In this document: positions 1 through 12,688 of the stretch, in pieces
Numbering within the stretch: position 1 is the first letter of the stretch
Layout: each line of letters begins with the position of its first letter
Assembly (NCBI GenBank): GCA_012932295.1
Contig: JAAONU010000013.1
Span: 46,328,627 to 46,392,626 of the forward strand
Direction: 5' to 3'
Origin: Cyclina sinensis
Taxonomy: Eukaryota > Mollusca > Bivalvia > Venerida > Veneridae
DNA length: 64,000 nucleotides
Translations under genes and position numbers: made by a program
The notes under the pieces: model-generated
Told to the model about the DNA's origin: nothing
Databases searched by the model: none
What the model saw: the letters and a program-made list of their open reading frames with translations, nothing else

Positions 1-990
1 TGATTTTATTCATGATTCATAAATGTCTTAAAATTATTCATGTATATGTTTGATCTTAGAAATAATCATGTACATGTTTGATCTCAAAAACATGTCAATA
101 CGCTCACAAAAGTATAAACTAGATGTGCTGTACTTGTGTATGTGCTAAATTGCTTTTAGATACTGTTGTTTAACATGTCGGTCAATAGCGATTCATCGCT
201 AACGTTTTTTGTTTGTAAACCACACCGACTGACGACAAATTCTATATTCTGTATTCGGCTCAATTCACTGACACCTTTTTGAAGCACCCTAGTCATTTTC
301 GGTATTTTCATTAAAAACTTTTAAGATTTCCATTTATCTTAAAACGACAAAAATAAACCAACAAATATGCTCTTCAACATAGTTATTGTTTACAAGTAGA
401 AATAATTTTCAGAACAACATTTTCTATTTTTAATCAATCGGTTAAAAAGCTCTTCCGAACTTATGTTATGCTGTTTTAATTTTGCTTACTCAAAATGAAT
501 CTTATGTAATATTAATCAGGCCAGTTATCAACTTATTACACCGCACAAACCCTCTACATGATTGACTGATTCCGACAACCCCGATTTGGTGGTATTTAAC
601 CTATATGAAATAGGAATGAAAATAGGAATGAAATGATTCTTTCTTTATATATAATAAACTTGTAAAACAAATCTGTTAACATCTGATAAACCCAATAACA
701 CAATATATACCAGGATGTTAGTTCTTTGCAAACAAAACATGTCAAAATAAAATTTAAAGATCATCTATCACAGAGTCAAATTTCATCGATAATGAAGTTT
801 GTCATCACACTTGTAGACTTGCTAGCTATTTTAATGATCATTAACTAACATTGCTTCTATACTTCAAGAAAATACAAATATGATTGAAAATGAGATTTTT
901 GTCGCAGGTTTATAAAAAGAATTTACCGAAAACACGAAATTACATCTGACACATATTTCTGGAGAGTTTCTATAAGGAACTCAATAGTTT
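1..990. other. AT-rich intergenic DNA
   Basis: No coding region, RNA gene or clear transposon end is seen on either strand. The sequence is AT-rich with only short open stretches. Confidence 0.5.
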
Positions 991-999
991 TAACATTTG

Positions 1000-1560
1000 T
1001 AAAAGTACAGGTTTAGATGATTAATCAGCTAGATTTTTGAAAGATGGCGCTCAGATGCTTGAAACTCCTATTGCATAAATTGTTATAATCTATAATCTAT
1101 CTATATCAGATGATATAGCCCAATAAGTTTTTTAAAAGTCGGAGTCGAACCATTCCACAAGAAAAATAGCTCATTGAATGTATAATATTGTAGACCTGTT
1201 AGTTAACTGAGTTTTGTTCCCTCAATATTGGAAAAGGCATTAATAATTTTAGTATCAAATAAAATTATGTATGAATATCAATTTGGCCTCGAAAATTATA
1301 TCCAACTGACTGCTGTATGATTCACCAAGTGATATCAATTAAATGAAACACTGCAAACGGTTTATTTACTTGTATGATGATGTTAGGTCTCCAGAAAGCA
1401 TTCGATACTGTTGATCACAGTATGATATTTAATGAATTAGAACTAATGTGAGTCAGATCAGTTTCTTGGTTTAAATATAACCTTGGTGAATTAACCCAAA
1501 ATTATAAGAATAAACGCTAGGTCATTGAGGGTTCTTGATAATGAATCCAGTGTGAAGAGA
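1000..1560 (+). pseudogene. Degenerate non-LTR retrotransposon reverse transcriptase fragment
   Basis: With frameshifts and stops the plus strand reads as the fingers and palm of a LINE reverse transcriptase. Near 1000 it reads STGLDD..SARFLKDGAQ, around 1240-1290 it resembles the YEYQFG stretch, and at about 1384-1440 it reads LQKAFDTVDHSMIFNELE, the block holding the first catalytic aspartate of LINE polymerases. Several stops and frame changes make it non-functional. The FADD-type box, the endonuclease and the 3' end are not seen. The style is CR1/L2-like, but the clade cannot be fixed from so short a remnant. Confidence 0.7.
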
Positions 1561-1799
1561 ACACCAAATATTTTGCAGTTTCCTCATTTTATTATACAGG
1601 CGTTAAACATTTCATAAATGAATGTCTACATTTATTATTTAAACACTTCATAAAATGACTCTTTGAAATGTACAACGATTAACAATCATAAATCTCATGT
1701 TTACAATGTATTAATGATAATGTTTTGAATTTCTTAAAACAATATTAAAATATTACATGAATAATACTGATATTAGGTGTTTAAAATGATACATTTGAA

Positions 1800-1925
1800 C
1801 AAGGGCCGGATCCAGAAACTTCTGACTGGTGGGGGGTGGCCTTGGGGGAAGGTACGAAAGGGGGTGATCCTCTTCCGTAAGTGGGGTTGGGGCCTCCCCC
1901 CAAGAAAATTTCCTTAAAAGGTGGA
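1800..1925. repeat. Possible short DNA-transposon remnant (GGCCGGATCCAG head)
   Basis: A G-rich block in AT-rich DNA begins GGGCCGGATCCAG, a head I associate with short hAT-type elements in many invertebrates. No matching inverted end or target duplication could be paired, so the call is weak. Confidence 0.3.
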
Positions 1926-2039
1926 GTAAATGGATCGTTTTGGTGCATTTTAGGCATAAAATATAATGAAATTTGTGTGAGAATTTAAAAGAAATATACT
2001 GGTATTCTTTGAAATGTTCAACTAAAGCAAGAAACAAAA

Positions 2040-2612
2040 TACGGTATGACAAGTTTTAACTTGTTTTGGTCTTTGGCTTCCTTTGGTAGCCCGTATATTC
2101 TGAATCTTTCACCTGGTCTCATGAACACGCATTTCATCGCCAGTGATGATATTTGCGAAAGATCGACTGTTGCATTGAAGGAACTGTTTTATTAATTGTT
2201 TGGCGATTCTTAGCCGAGTAAGTTTTTGCTTTTTTGTAAGGTGATAGGATATCCATCTAGCACTTATCCTTCTAAATTTTAAATCAAGTCTTAGAATTGT
2301 ATGAGCCGCTACTGAGATACCATCCCATTTAGCTATATGCTTTGTTGTAAATTTTGCATCGGTAGAAATCAAATTCTTTATTTTTGTAACTATTTTGGTG
2401 AAGTTGCAGTTTTCGGACAGTGTGAATGAGGTGCATCTTTCACTGAATCTACACCACTTTTCATTGTTCCCATAAGCACGAAATATTTCATTAAATATGT
2501 CTTTCGCCTGTATACCAAGAATATAGCGGTTCTTGATATAGGACCATAATTGGTCGGTGAAAGGAGAACTTTTCCCAACTATTTTAGCCGTAATGTACCT
2601 GAGTAAGGGCAA
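2040..2612 (-). pseudogene. Mariner-like transposase fragment
   Basis: The minus strand reads as the N-terminal two thirds of a mariner transposase. YIKNRYILGIQAKDIFNEI is the usual first helix-turn-helix opening. ISARWISYHLTKKQKLTRL followed by RIAKQLIKQF is the mariner linker, and ANIITGDEMRVH corresponds to the first catalytic aspartate block, normally GDETWVH. A stop follows at about 2109, but mariner-like sequence (IRATKGSQRPK) continues in another frame down to about 2040. The YSPDLAP-type block and the second and third catalytic residues are absent, so the copy is dead. No TA-flanked terminal repeats were located. The family assignment is strong from motif order and spacing. Confidence 0.85.
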
Positions 2613-3029
2613 GTGTGAGGCTGGTGCACCGTAGAACCTGGTTTAAACCTCCAGTGGTAAATGTTTTGCGACTGACAGTTCCAAGGCGGAAAACGCTCGG
2701 GTTATCATTTTCGTTAATTGTTTGTGGTGTTTTTTTTTTAATTGAGCAAAATATAAATTTATGATTTCTTTTCCTCTATTTTTTTCACTGTGTGGGGAGG
2801 CTTGTGGGTTCTCCTGATAGGTGTTTTCACTTTTTTTCAAAATAATTGTGCAAAAACTATTGTAAGTCTACTAGCTCCAGTTTCGCAGTAATGCATCTTC
2901 TGTTTGCAGACAATACAGTTATTTAAGATATCTAATCATTTTTATTATGTATTAAATAATGTCAAATATTCTCACAGTCGTTGTATTTTAAATAATTGTA
3001 CCAAAATTTTAAACACTTTAGTTTTGCAC

Positions 3030-3150
3030 GGGGGACACTCAAAACCCCCTCAGACAAAACCCCTTGGTCTAAAAATGACTTAATGGTCAAAACCTCCTCG
3101 ACACAAATGACTAGGTGGTCAAATGACTATGGGGGTTTTGATATACACTC
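3030..3150. mobile_element. 121-bp MULE-type miniature element
   Basis: The element is flanked by a perfect 9-bp direct repeat GTTTTGCAC (3021-3029 and 3151-3159). It starts GGGGGACACTCAAAACCCCC and ends in the complement of GAGTGTATATCAAAACCCCC. These are the two dissimilar ends of the autonomous MULE at 51487-55147, which starts GAGTGTATATCAAAATCCCC and ends in the complement of GGGGGACGCTAAAAATCCCC. The interior is made of CAAAA(T/C)CCCCTTG-type iterations. Shared ends and duplication length make it a likely non-autonomous partner of that MULE. Confidence 0.85.
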
Positions 3151-3384
3151 GTTTTGCACCACACCCTGGACCTGCTTTTCCTATTTATCACCGGAACCGG
3201 TTTTCAATTTATCGACGCCCGTCCTAAAAGTGTTTAGTTATTTAAGTTCTTGGGATACTGCAAGTCATAGAAAACATCCCTGAAACACTCCTGGTTCTAT
3301 TACATGCTCAATCTATAGCACCGAAACATATGATCTCAGTTTGATGTCTCATCTGAAAGAAAATTAGTTGTATTTGTACAGGAG

Positions 3385-3462
3385 CGGAGGAAAGAAATCG
3401 TGATCCCTGAATTACATGTGCAGTGCAATGCCACTAGACCACTGATCCACCCCGAACCACGT
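3385..3462 (-). repeat. Degraded tRNA-derived SINE head
   Basis: The minus strand carries GGATCAGTGGTCTAGTGG, resembling a pol III A box, then a degraded B-box-like stretch (GGGATCACGATTTC) about 30 bases on. The spacing fits a tRNA-derived SINE head, but no body or tail was recognised. Confidence 0.4.
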
Positions 3463-3689
3463 CCTGTGTGCTGAATGCGCCATATAATTTCACGAAATTG
3501 AGAACTCCCCGGTTCATAGGCCCTATCCGCTCCTACTTACGACCTTTTACGGCTTTGTCCATTGATGGCTTAATTGAATTACATATATATTCTATAGCTG
3601 GATTTTATTATTTTTTTGTAATTTTCAAGGTTCAAGAATGTTTAAAGATCAAAATTCTTGTGAAAATGTTTAACTCAGAATGAAAGAGC

Positions 3690-6580
3690 ACGTATTAACT
3701 TTTAATAGTTTAATTTAAATACGCTGCACGGAGGTTGGTAACGTAATCAGTAAGATGTTTATTTGTTGTTTGTAATTTCTTAAATATTAAAAATAAAATA
3801 AAATTGAATGACAAAGAAATCGAGGGATAATATGATAAATGAAAGTTCCTAAAACTATATTTTGAACCTATTAAAACCAAACAAATCATGATTTAACTAT
3901 CATTTTTATCACTTTTGCTTATTACATTTTTTTATTGTAAACAACCTCAAAGTGCTTATCAGCCTGTAGTTTAAATATCCCGATCGTAAACTGCAATCAA
4001 AATTACGGAATTTATCAAAATAAAGATTTTAGTATTTGATACGGTCGAAGAAGAGAGAAAAGGAGGGGAAGAATGATTTCGCTTATATTAGATTTATCTG
4101 TTATGATAATAATATCTATTATGTTATTGTATAATCTAATATATACTTAAAAAAGCTAACAAAACACATTACTTTTAAATACAAAAAGACAGCATACGCC
4201 CAGAAAGAAAAAAAAACTGACTGATATAAAAACAATCTTGCTCTATTTTCATTCAAGGTAGCAATTTCGAAACGGTTGTCCAATCCTTACAAAAATACAA
4301 CTTATTGACTCAAATTTTATTAGAAAAACATCTGCTAGTGAACTTGTTAGATCTATTCTAAAACCTTTCCCTACCAGGATCCGAAAAGCGAATAAGATTT
4401 GATGGCCGTGAGGTTGATAACATAATGTAACAGAACTGACCAAATACCGGCAATTAGTGGATACTGGTTATTATCATTACACCTAGATATACAAAACAAA
4501 GGTTTGCTCCAAGACACCACTGGTTCAGCCTTTTAACCTTCTCCTAAAGTCTCCAAAATGTCCAAGTGTTATCGCCTTGCTTATACCGAAAAAATAGGGA
4601 TGCCATGACTAACTCAAGTACTTGTCAGCTACTTTCAAATTTATTACTGCTCTATAATAATGGTATACAGTTTTCACAAGAGCATATCTCTTCTAAACAA
4701 ACATGGTAAAGGTGGTAAACGAATCTTAAATAAAATAAACATGATAAATAGAAAACTAAGTCTAGAAACCTTTCATGTGAATAATACAATTACATCTACA
4801 TATGATTTCGCATTGAACATCTCATGAAATCACATTATTAACAGATGTATTAACAATACATCAAGAATACAAAAATACATTTAAAATAAACCATATATAA
4901 TATCTGTAAGTGGTGGATTTATTTAATTAAAACAACAATACAATCACAAGGTTTATAAAAACGTACAATCCACAAGTATTTTAACAAAAATGCCTTCTTT
5001 ATTAAATTCACTTTACTCAACTTTACTTGTCTTAACTTAGCTTCATTTAACTTAGTTTAAACTTAATGTACTTCACTGCTTTACTACCACAAGTTTGTGG
5101 AACTGTATTCCTCTCACTCTTTCCATCTATCTCTGACACCAGTGTTGTTAATTATGTGCTGAAAAAACCAAATCACCAGATATTCATGCAATTTGTTAGA
5201 AGAAATTAATGACAGCTCTGCGGAATACTTGATAAAAACACAACAGCCATTTCACTCCAACGACCGAGAAAGAATTGTCAAAATACAACGGATAAAAGAT
5301 TTATCACAAGACAAACAATTCAGAGAACAATTAATACTAACCTATAAAAAACCTCCACATTCAAAATACTGAACAAGAGAGCTGATAAACTCTAAAGCTC
5401 ACCCGAGTACAAAAAAATACATGACTGTCTTCTTCAAGGTGAAAACAACAACTCAGTCTTGGGAAGAAAAAGTCACAATCAGCTGATTGCAAAAAAACAA
5501 TCAAATAACACGGATTTCCTGCCGAAATGGATGAATGAACAAGGAAAAGATACACCAAGCAAGCAATACTAATAAGACCAGAAGAATAGTCTCCCTTGAA
5601 ATATAATAATGATTGCTTCCTGTACTATAAATATGTAAATTAACATTAAACATGAAATACTAAAAATATGGGTCTACTACACAAGATACAACTACATGAA
5701 ATAATTTTTTTTGTAAAAGTACTTTGTTCGTTGATAGCATTTTTGACGACTTCGTGAAATTTGATATTAAGAAATGTTCAGTACAGAAGTATATTCACAT
5801 GTGTACTTGAGTTTTTCTGCATGACAAATAGCTGTAGATGTATTGTTTTCGAACCAGCAGACAGCCTATATACTATAAAGCTTGATTCTAACTAAAACAA
5901 TCATGACAACAGACATTTATTTCAAGGAGTAAGTTGCTTGAATAAACACTTCTTTGGTTACAAAGAAAAAAAGTATTTTCAATGCGTTTGTTGTCAGTTT
6001 ACCAGTACCTAGAGAAAAAAATGAAATGTCATGATATATAAAAGTACTAAGATTGCCAGCCTATCGTTCTTTTTTAAAGATGTTCATAGCATAAAGAATG
6101 ATAGTGATCGTGATAATGGTAAAAGAGGTCCGATTTTTTTTAGCGAACTGCGTGTGAAACGAGATGTATTAAGATGAATAATATTCTTAAAGATACAACA
6201 ATTGTTATTTGAAATGTATCATGGTGAATTCATGTATTATCTATAAGAAGACTGCGTAAGTCACCTCACCTTTGCATACCAGTGCGTACTGAAAATATTC
6301 TCAAAATGTAGATTTTATTCCTTCATTTATTTTTTGATTTATTTTGATTTATTCTTTGATTGTTAAAAAGATAAAGATTGTTACAAACAATAAATACTAA
6401 ATCTGACTAATTGTATGGCCAGCTTCACTTTAGTGAATTTGCGTTCTACAGTTAAAAGTGCTCTTTGATTTTGAGTAAAATATGTGTACAAATTTCTATG
6501 ATCATTCATTCTTACTGTAAAAATTAACAACCTTAATGGTGTATCTATCTATCTCCTATCTTCCATGAAGTAAAACCCCT
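3690..6580. other. AT-rich intergenic DNA, no gene recognised
   Basis: About 2.9 kb without a recognisable gene or transposon end. Near 5200-5350 the plus strand has a 50-60 codon open stretch with protein-like composition, but it matches no family I know and stops soon after. Confidence 0.5.
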
Positions 6581-6599
6581 GCTGGGGACCTAGACTTGA

Positions 6600-7195
6600 C
6601 GCGCGTCAACTGACAACAGTATTAGTATAAAAAATCTGAGATAAAAGAATATAAAAGTAATGGAAATAAGTATGTTGTTAAGAGCAGGTTAAAAACAGGT
6701 TAGGCGTCTAGGAAGACATATGTTCAATCCGGCTAACAGCCAGACTGAACTCAGGGCCAGACAAATTGATGATATCCAGTGGTAGGGCATTCCAGTGGGC
6801 AATAGTTCTTGAAAAAAAATATTTGTGATAGTCAGTTTTGGTTTGTATTTGCTGGAATGCATAAGGATGGGACGTTCTGGATGATCTAGTGAAAGAGATA
6901 ATGTAGTTTGAAAAAGGGATAGCCACCTGGTCATGCAAGATGATGTGAAACATGACCAGGCGTTGGTCAATACGCCGAAGGTCAAGGCGCCTCCACTGAA
7001 GGGAAGCCATCATGTCAGTGACACTTGATGTTCGGCCAAAATCATGTTTGATCAACCTAGCAGCCCTTCTCTGGACGGACTCTAGCTGGTCAATGAGAGT
7101 TTCTGTGACGGGGGAACAGACCGTAGAGCTGTACTCGAGCTGGAGCCTGACAAGTGCCTTGTATGCGGTTGACTTTAACCTTTCGGAGTGAACTT
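6600..7195 (-). pseudogene. 3' end of a LINE ORF2 (post-RT region)
   Basis: The minus strand reads YKALVRLQLEYSSTV, then QLESVQRRAARLIKHDFGR, then MASLQWRRLDLRR and finally SRTIAHWNALPLDI. This is the conserved tail of many invertebrate non-LTR polymerases, from LEYxSxVWxP through the QRRAAR block to the FFPRTIxxWNxLP block. At least one frameshift lies near 6830. Only the C-terminal part is present, as expected of a 5'-truncated insertion. The same tail occurs at 14240-14620 on the other strand. Confidence 0.75.
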
Positions 7196-7576
7196 TGATG
7201 TTTCGGCGTTGAAAACCAAGTGTTTGATTCGCCTTTGTTGTTTAATTGCCTTTATTGTTTGATTCAGCTTTGTACAAAACACTTACGAAAATATACAAAT
7301 ACCCAAAGTTGACGTAATTTGGCTAAGGGTCATTCGGCTGTCCGATATAGGGTGGGTTGGGTTAGGGTAAGGGTTTATATTCCTTTTTTTTGCCTTTACT
7401 AGAAAAATCGACAAATCCAATGCGGTCCTTATAAACTTTTTAACAGTCATAAGCTGGTATTAACATTTTCTGCTATCAAACAATTTTCGCCCAGACAGTC
7501 GCATTTTTTTGTAAAGCAGTGTTTTGTTAATTTTAAATGATTTATAGAACATAAGGGCCTTAATTGAGATTATTAT

Positions 7577-9960
7577 AAACGAGCAGATTTTGTAAAATTT
7601 AATGATTACTTAAGTTCAACTGACTGGTCTTTTTTGAATGATATGGATATTCATACATCTGTGGAATTATTTACAAGTAAATTTATTAATTTTGCAAAAC
7701 TTTGCATTCCTTCTAGCTTTGTAACGATAAGAACGAACGATAAGCCTTGGTATATCTCGGACATAAGACGAACATCCAGACAGCGTGACAGACAAAAACG
7801 TAAAGCAATTCAATCTGGAAAAATAAACGACTGGAATAATTACAAAAGACTACGCAATAAAGTTAACAACATGAAAAAATATGCAAAGGAAATTTTCTTT
7901 ACCAACCTGGAATCGTCACTGTCTGATATGAAATTTTCTAACCATAAACAATATTGGAAAACAGTCAAACAGCTAATTAAGGAAAATTCATCTAGTTATA
8001 ATATGATACCACCTCTACAAAACTCTGATGCTACTTTTGCTTTTACTGATGAGGATAAGGCTAACACTTTAAATAATTTTTTCGTGTCAATTTCAAATAT
8101 TGATGATACCCATGCGTCATTATCGACTTCTTCCTTAAAAACTAATAATCAGTTGCACAACATAATTACTGATCAAGATATAGTTAACGTTTTGTCAAAT
8201 TTAATCATTAATAAAGCAAGAGGTCCGGATGAAATAAGTCAAATTATGTCGAAGAAAACATGTCGTACAGTTTGCATTCCTTTGAAAATTATATTTAATA
8301 GGTCGATACAACTGAATGTTTTTCCAACTAGTTGGAAGCATGCAAATGTCATGCCTTTATCTAAAAAAGGAGAGAAATCAACTCCATCTAACTATAGGCC
8401 AGTTTCTTTGATAAGCTGTGGAGGGAAGGTCATGGAACGTATAATGTTTAAGAACTTTTATAACTTTTTGAAAGAAAATAATCTGATATATAAAAATCAA
8501 TCCGGTTTTCTTCCTGGACACTCAACGGTATTCCAAATTATAGATATTTACCATCAAATTTGCAAAGCTTTTGATGAGAAAAAATCCACATGTATGGTGT
8601 TCTGTGACATAAGTAAGGCATTTGACAGAGTGTGGCATAAAGGCCTGATATTTAAACTAGCAGAGTATGGTTTCTCTGGCAATGTTTTAAACTGGTTATC
8701 TAGTTACTTGGAAAATAGAAAACAAAGGGGTTTTTGTTAATTCCACCTTTTCAAAAGAAAAAAACTATTAAAGCAGGTGTTCCACAGGGCTCTGTTTTAG
8801 GACCGCTATTGTTTTTAATCTATGTCAATGATATCGCTGACTCACTATGCAGTGTAACACATCTGTTTGCAGATGACAGTTCCTTATCTTTAAGTTCAAA
8901 TGATAATGTATTTATTGAACGTACACTTAATAAAGATCTGAACACTGTGTCTGAAAGGGCAAAACGATGGCTTGTAGACTTCAATCCGAAAAAAAACTGA
9001 AGTGATGTATTTTACATTATCTAAAAACAACAGAACTCTCCCTACACTTGATTTTCAGAACACCCAACTTAACTTTGTTCAGCCACACAAAGATTTCGAA
9101 GTAACTTTAAGTAACGATGGATCATGGCATAAACATATACTAGATATAACATCTTCGGCATCAAGAATCTTAGGATCAATGCGTATGCTCAAGTTAAAAC
9201 TTAAACGTAATACACTCAACCAAATATACATTTCTTATATAAGACCTGTTTTAGAGTATGCCTCTATTGTCTGGGATAGTTGCACTAAATCTGAACAAGT
9301 TTTATTGGAAAAGATTCAGTATGACGCAGTACGTATAGTAACTGGCTTAACCAGATCCGTCTCAATTGACAAACTTCTAAAAGAAATAGGATGGATGTCA
9401 TTAGCTGATAGACGTACAATGCAAAACCTTATTCTTGTCTTCAAATATAATAAGGGCGATCTACCAACATATCTAAATGAAATTTTTCCAAATACTGTTC
9501 TTCAATCTAACTCGTATAACCTTAGAAATAATGAAAACTATGCAACGGTAGCACGTAGACTAGTGATTTATTCTAACTTTGTGATACCCTCTTCAGTTAA
9601 ACATTGGAATAATCTAGATATTGGTACTCGTAATTGCCAAACACTTAACTCTTTTAAACTTTGCCTTAAACAAAAATTTAAACCGCCAGATGTCCCCCCT
9701 ATTTTTTCTTTTTGGCGAAAGAAACCAACAGATATAACACGCTAAAATGAGAAACAATTGCAGCAACCTTAATTACGATTTATATCATAATCATCTTCGT
9801 GAAAATCCCAGATGTAGTTGTGGTAATTTATGTGAAAATGCAGAACATTTTTTCTTTAGATGCTCACTGGACAATTTACAGAGAAGAAACTTGTTTATAA
9901 ATACTCGTGAATTCCACCCGTTGAGTGTATAGAAAGTATTATTTGGAATAGAGCATCTAA
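7577..9960 (+). pseudogene. 5'-truncated, frameshifted non-LTR retrotransposon ORF2
   Basis: Polymerase-like coding sequence runs through three or more frames. It begins at about 7577 inside the linker after the endonuclease (KFNDYLSSTDWSFLNDMD). Reverse transcriptase blocks follow in order: WKHANVMPLSKKGEKSTPSN, NYRPVSLISCGGKVMERIM, NQSGFLPGHSTVFQ, CDISKAFDRVWHKGL with the first catalytic Asp, AGVPQGSVLGPLLF after a frameshift at about 8735, and LFADDSSLSLS with the catalytic Asp pair. A stop at about 8998 precedes the thumb and tail (YIRPVLEYASIVWDS, near 9236-9280). After another stop a CSCG...ENAEHFFFRC zinc-knuckle-like motif lies at about 9810-9860. The endonuclease is missing. It resembles Jockey/CR1-group elements, with the clade unsettled. 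It is inactive as it stands. Confidence 0.88.
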
Positions 9961-10204
9961 CTTTTGCTGATAATTGTATTTTATTTAAACAAGTCCACCT
10001 TTTTATCAAAACTACGAAGTGTTTTGACACAACTTAGTGTTGTATAAATATCCTTTTCGCTGTTTTTCGATAGCATTGTCTCGGCTGGGTTATCACGGCA
10101 GGCACAATGGACTTTTTTGAAATAGTGTTTCCTACACTTTTGTTGCTTTCCTTTTCTTTGATTTTTGTTGGTCTTAATTTTTCTGTTCTCTCTCTTTCTT
10201 TAAA

Positions 10205-12113
10205 GGTCACGTGACACGAATTTAAGACCTCGAAATTTTCATATGAGCGAAAAATATATATCTAATTACGACTGTTTTACAAAATTCCGCAGGAAATTTT
10301 CATCTTAAAGATGTTTTTATAGCACATTAAAATCCATATTTTACGCACTTGGTCGCGCGCACCTGTCACGAGCGAAACCGGAAGTGACGCACATTTATCT
10401 CTTGCCACTTTACACAGCTGTCTGGATTGTTAACAAAAACTTTAAAATTATGATGGAAAGTGAAAACGTAGACTGAATATAGTAAAAAAACAAAATTGAA
10501 CAAGTTAAGCTAACATCATTAATATAAATTGAAGATTTTTTAAATAAATAATTTGAAATGTTGATGGAATTACGAAGCCAATGAGCAATATTATATTTAG
10601 GCTAGTTTAATCAGGGTTTTAGAATTAAAAGATACATCAGTGAAAATATTTAGACTAAGAGATATTTTTCAAGTAACCGATCCAAAAAGATTTTGAACAT
10701 GCTTATTTATATCCGATGCAGTTTGTTGGAAGACTTGATTAACTAACTTCAATCGAGATTTTTTTCCCATAAAAGCATTCTCCTTACAGTGATGTGTTGC
10801 TTATTTATCTGTGGTATATTTTGCTTCAGGTACGTGTAAGTAATCTTTGACTAGATCTATGATTTTGTTTTTTCATTACAGATGCATATCTTTTTTTTGG
10901 CTTATTCATTCTACACTTCTTTGAAAATAAAACAATAATGACCAAAGAACAAATAATATGAAGAAGCCCTAAAAACTATGTCAAAATCATAACAAAAACA
11001 CACTGTTTTTTTGTTGTTGTTTTAATAATTTGTTCACATTTAGAAGTCGAATGATTTTTATTTTCATCCTAAAAAGATCCATTACATTTAACTATCTAAT
11101 TTAAATATGTATCTGCATGGAAGCTTCTTAACTCAAAATCTTTCAGACATGTTAATTGGAACAAGTTATTAAATAATGTTTTTACAAGTGTGACTGATCA
11201 AAAGTAATACAATCAATTTGTAAGATCACTTGCCATAAAATTTTGTTATTTGTCTCAACTTTATCATTGATTGGGTCATAAAAAAGTTAACTGCTTTGTT
11301 TTGACAGCTATGCAGAATATACAAGGGTCCCATTTGGGAAGGTTAATTTGCATAAATCCCAAAGTATAAGGCGTGATTTATGGATCTTTGACATTTCATT
11401 GGATATTAGCAGACACAAATTTCTACTTGATGGACATCCCATATTATTATTTTTAACACAATATCCCAACGTGAAAATACACTGTGGAGTGAATTTCCAT
11501 TCCAGTGAAACAAATATTAACACATTAAATTACCTAAATTACCTTCAATTTTACTACACTTAAATGAAAAAGAATTTGTTTATGACGTAAACATCAAGTG
11601 AGGACGTGTTATGCTGTATGTTAAAACGTGGAGGAGATAGTTTTATATAGAACCACAACATGGAAAAAATTGGAATATTTATTAATCACATTCTCTGCTA
11701 AGGAAAAATTACAACCCGTTCTCCAGGCACAAAGTTTGAATTTACTTATAAAAATCGAGAAGTAATCACATTATTTTATTTAATTTACAATTTATAGCAT
11801 GTTATTTTTATAAGTGTGCTTTTATCTTGTTTCTTGCACTTGTGGTTTAGTTTTATTTTTTTTTATTTTAAAACGGATATGTTATGAGCAGCGTAATTCT
11901 GCACTACTGTCTGGTACAGTAGGGATAAATCTACGTCACAGCCAAAAATTGCGGCGGAAACTACCGATGTCGAAACGGAAACAGCCGATCATCAAAAACA
12001 CGTTTTTTCTTATCAAAAGCAATATTTTCATAATTTCGCAGTTAAACCATTTTAATCAGTACATTATGATTATTTTGAATAGACAAAGTTGCTATAGTCG
12101 TGTCACATGACCT
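10205..12113. mobile_element. TTAA-target non-autonomous DNA transposon
   Basis: The ends are inverted: AGGTCACGTGACACGA at the left and the complement of AGGTCATGTGACACGA at the right, one mismatch in 16. Each end is directly flanked by TTAA (10201-10204 and 12114-12117). That target is typical of piggyBac and Kolobok elements. The 1.9-kb interior has no transposase-like frame, so it is non-autonomous. Parts next to both ends are locally GC-richer than the AT-rich middle. Confidence 0.8.
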
Positions 12114-12229
12114 TTAATATATATATAAAATATTAGTTTTTTTTCAAGACAAACAAACACTCACATTTTAATTCTTATTATTAATTAATTTATGAGTTCA
12201 CTACGATGAAAATTGATAAGGTGACAAGT

Positions 12230-12310
12230 CAAGTCGCGCCAAACAAGGTCGCCCCAGGTAAAAGTCGTCCCATTTTTAGTCAACTCGTCCCACATATAGA
12301 AATAAGAATA
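12230..12310. repeat. Short GTCGCCCC/GTCGTCCCA iterated repeat
   Basis: Several short related phrases (AAGTCGTCCCA, AACTCGTCCCA, AGTCGCGCCA) repeat in about 80 bp. They resemble in style the iterated ends of the MULE-type elements in this window, but no inverted partner or target duplication was found. Confidence 0.3.
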
Positions 12311-12611
12311 AGATTATAGTTCAACTAATTATTACCTGTATATAACCGTGAAAAAGTGATAAGTGGTACGACAATTGTTGGATTAAGTAATTAATGGTGC
12401 GATTAAATGAGTGAATAGGACAGCTGATGTAAATAATAAAGCACATTAACTCAATTCAAATCATTTTTAATCAATACAAGTATTATTATAACAACGCAAC
12501 AATGGTTTTATTCAACTCAACTTTTTAACAGTTGGTAAAACTTGTAGCCCAACCCATTTACTCTATTGGTATATACTTTTTATTTTCAATCTATGAAATT
12601 GTCTATAGTGT

Positions 12612-12688
12612 CTCGTGAACACCATATGTTTATATTTTCACTCTTGGCTGCGCCACTCGTGAAAATATCACATATGGTGTTCACTCGA
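12612..12688. repeat. Foldback hairpin repeat
   Basis: GTGAACACCATATGT plus TTATATTTTCAC is followed after about 20 bases by its near-perfect complement (GTGAAAATATCACATATGG then TGTTCAC). The stem is about 26 bp. It is a foldback miniature element or a cruciform-forming repeat. Confidence 0.7.

Noticed and set aside
4249..4443. 64-codon frame on the minus strand
   Set aside because: No family likeness, no start context, surrounded by AT-rich noncoding DNA.
5200..5350. Protein-like stretch on the plus strand (AEYLIKTQQPFHSNDRERIV)
   Set aside because: Only some 55 codons, no recognised family, stop and frame loss follow, no splice context; could be a relic but cannot be supported.
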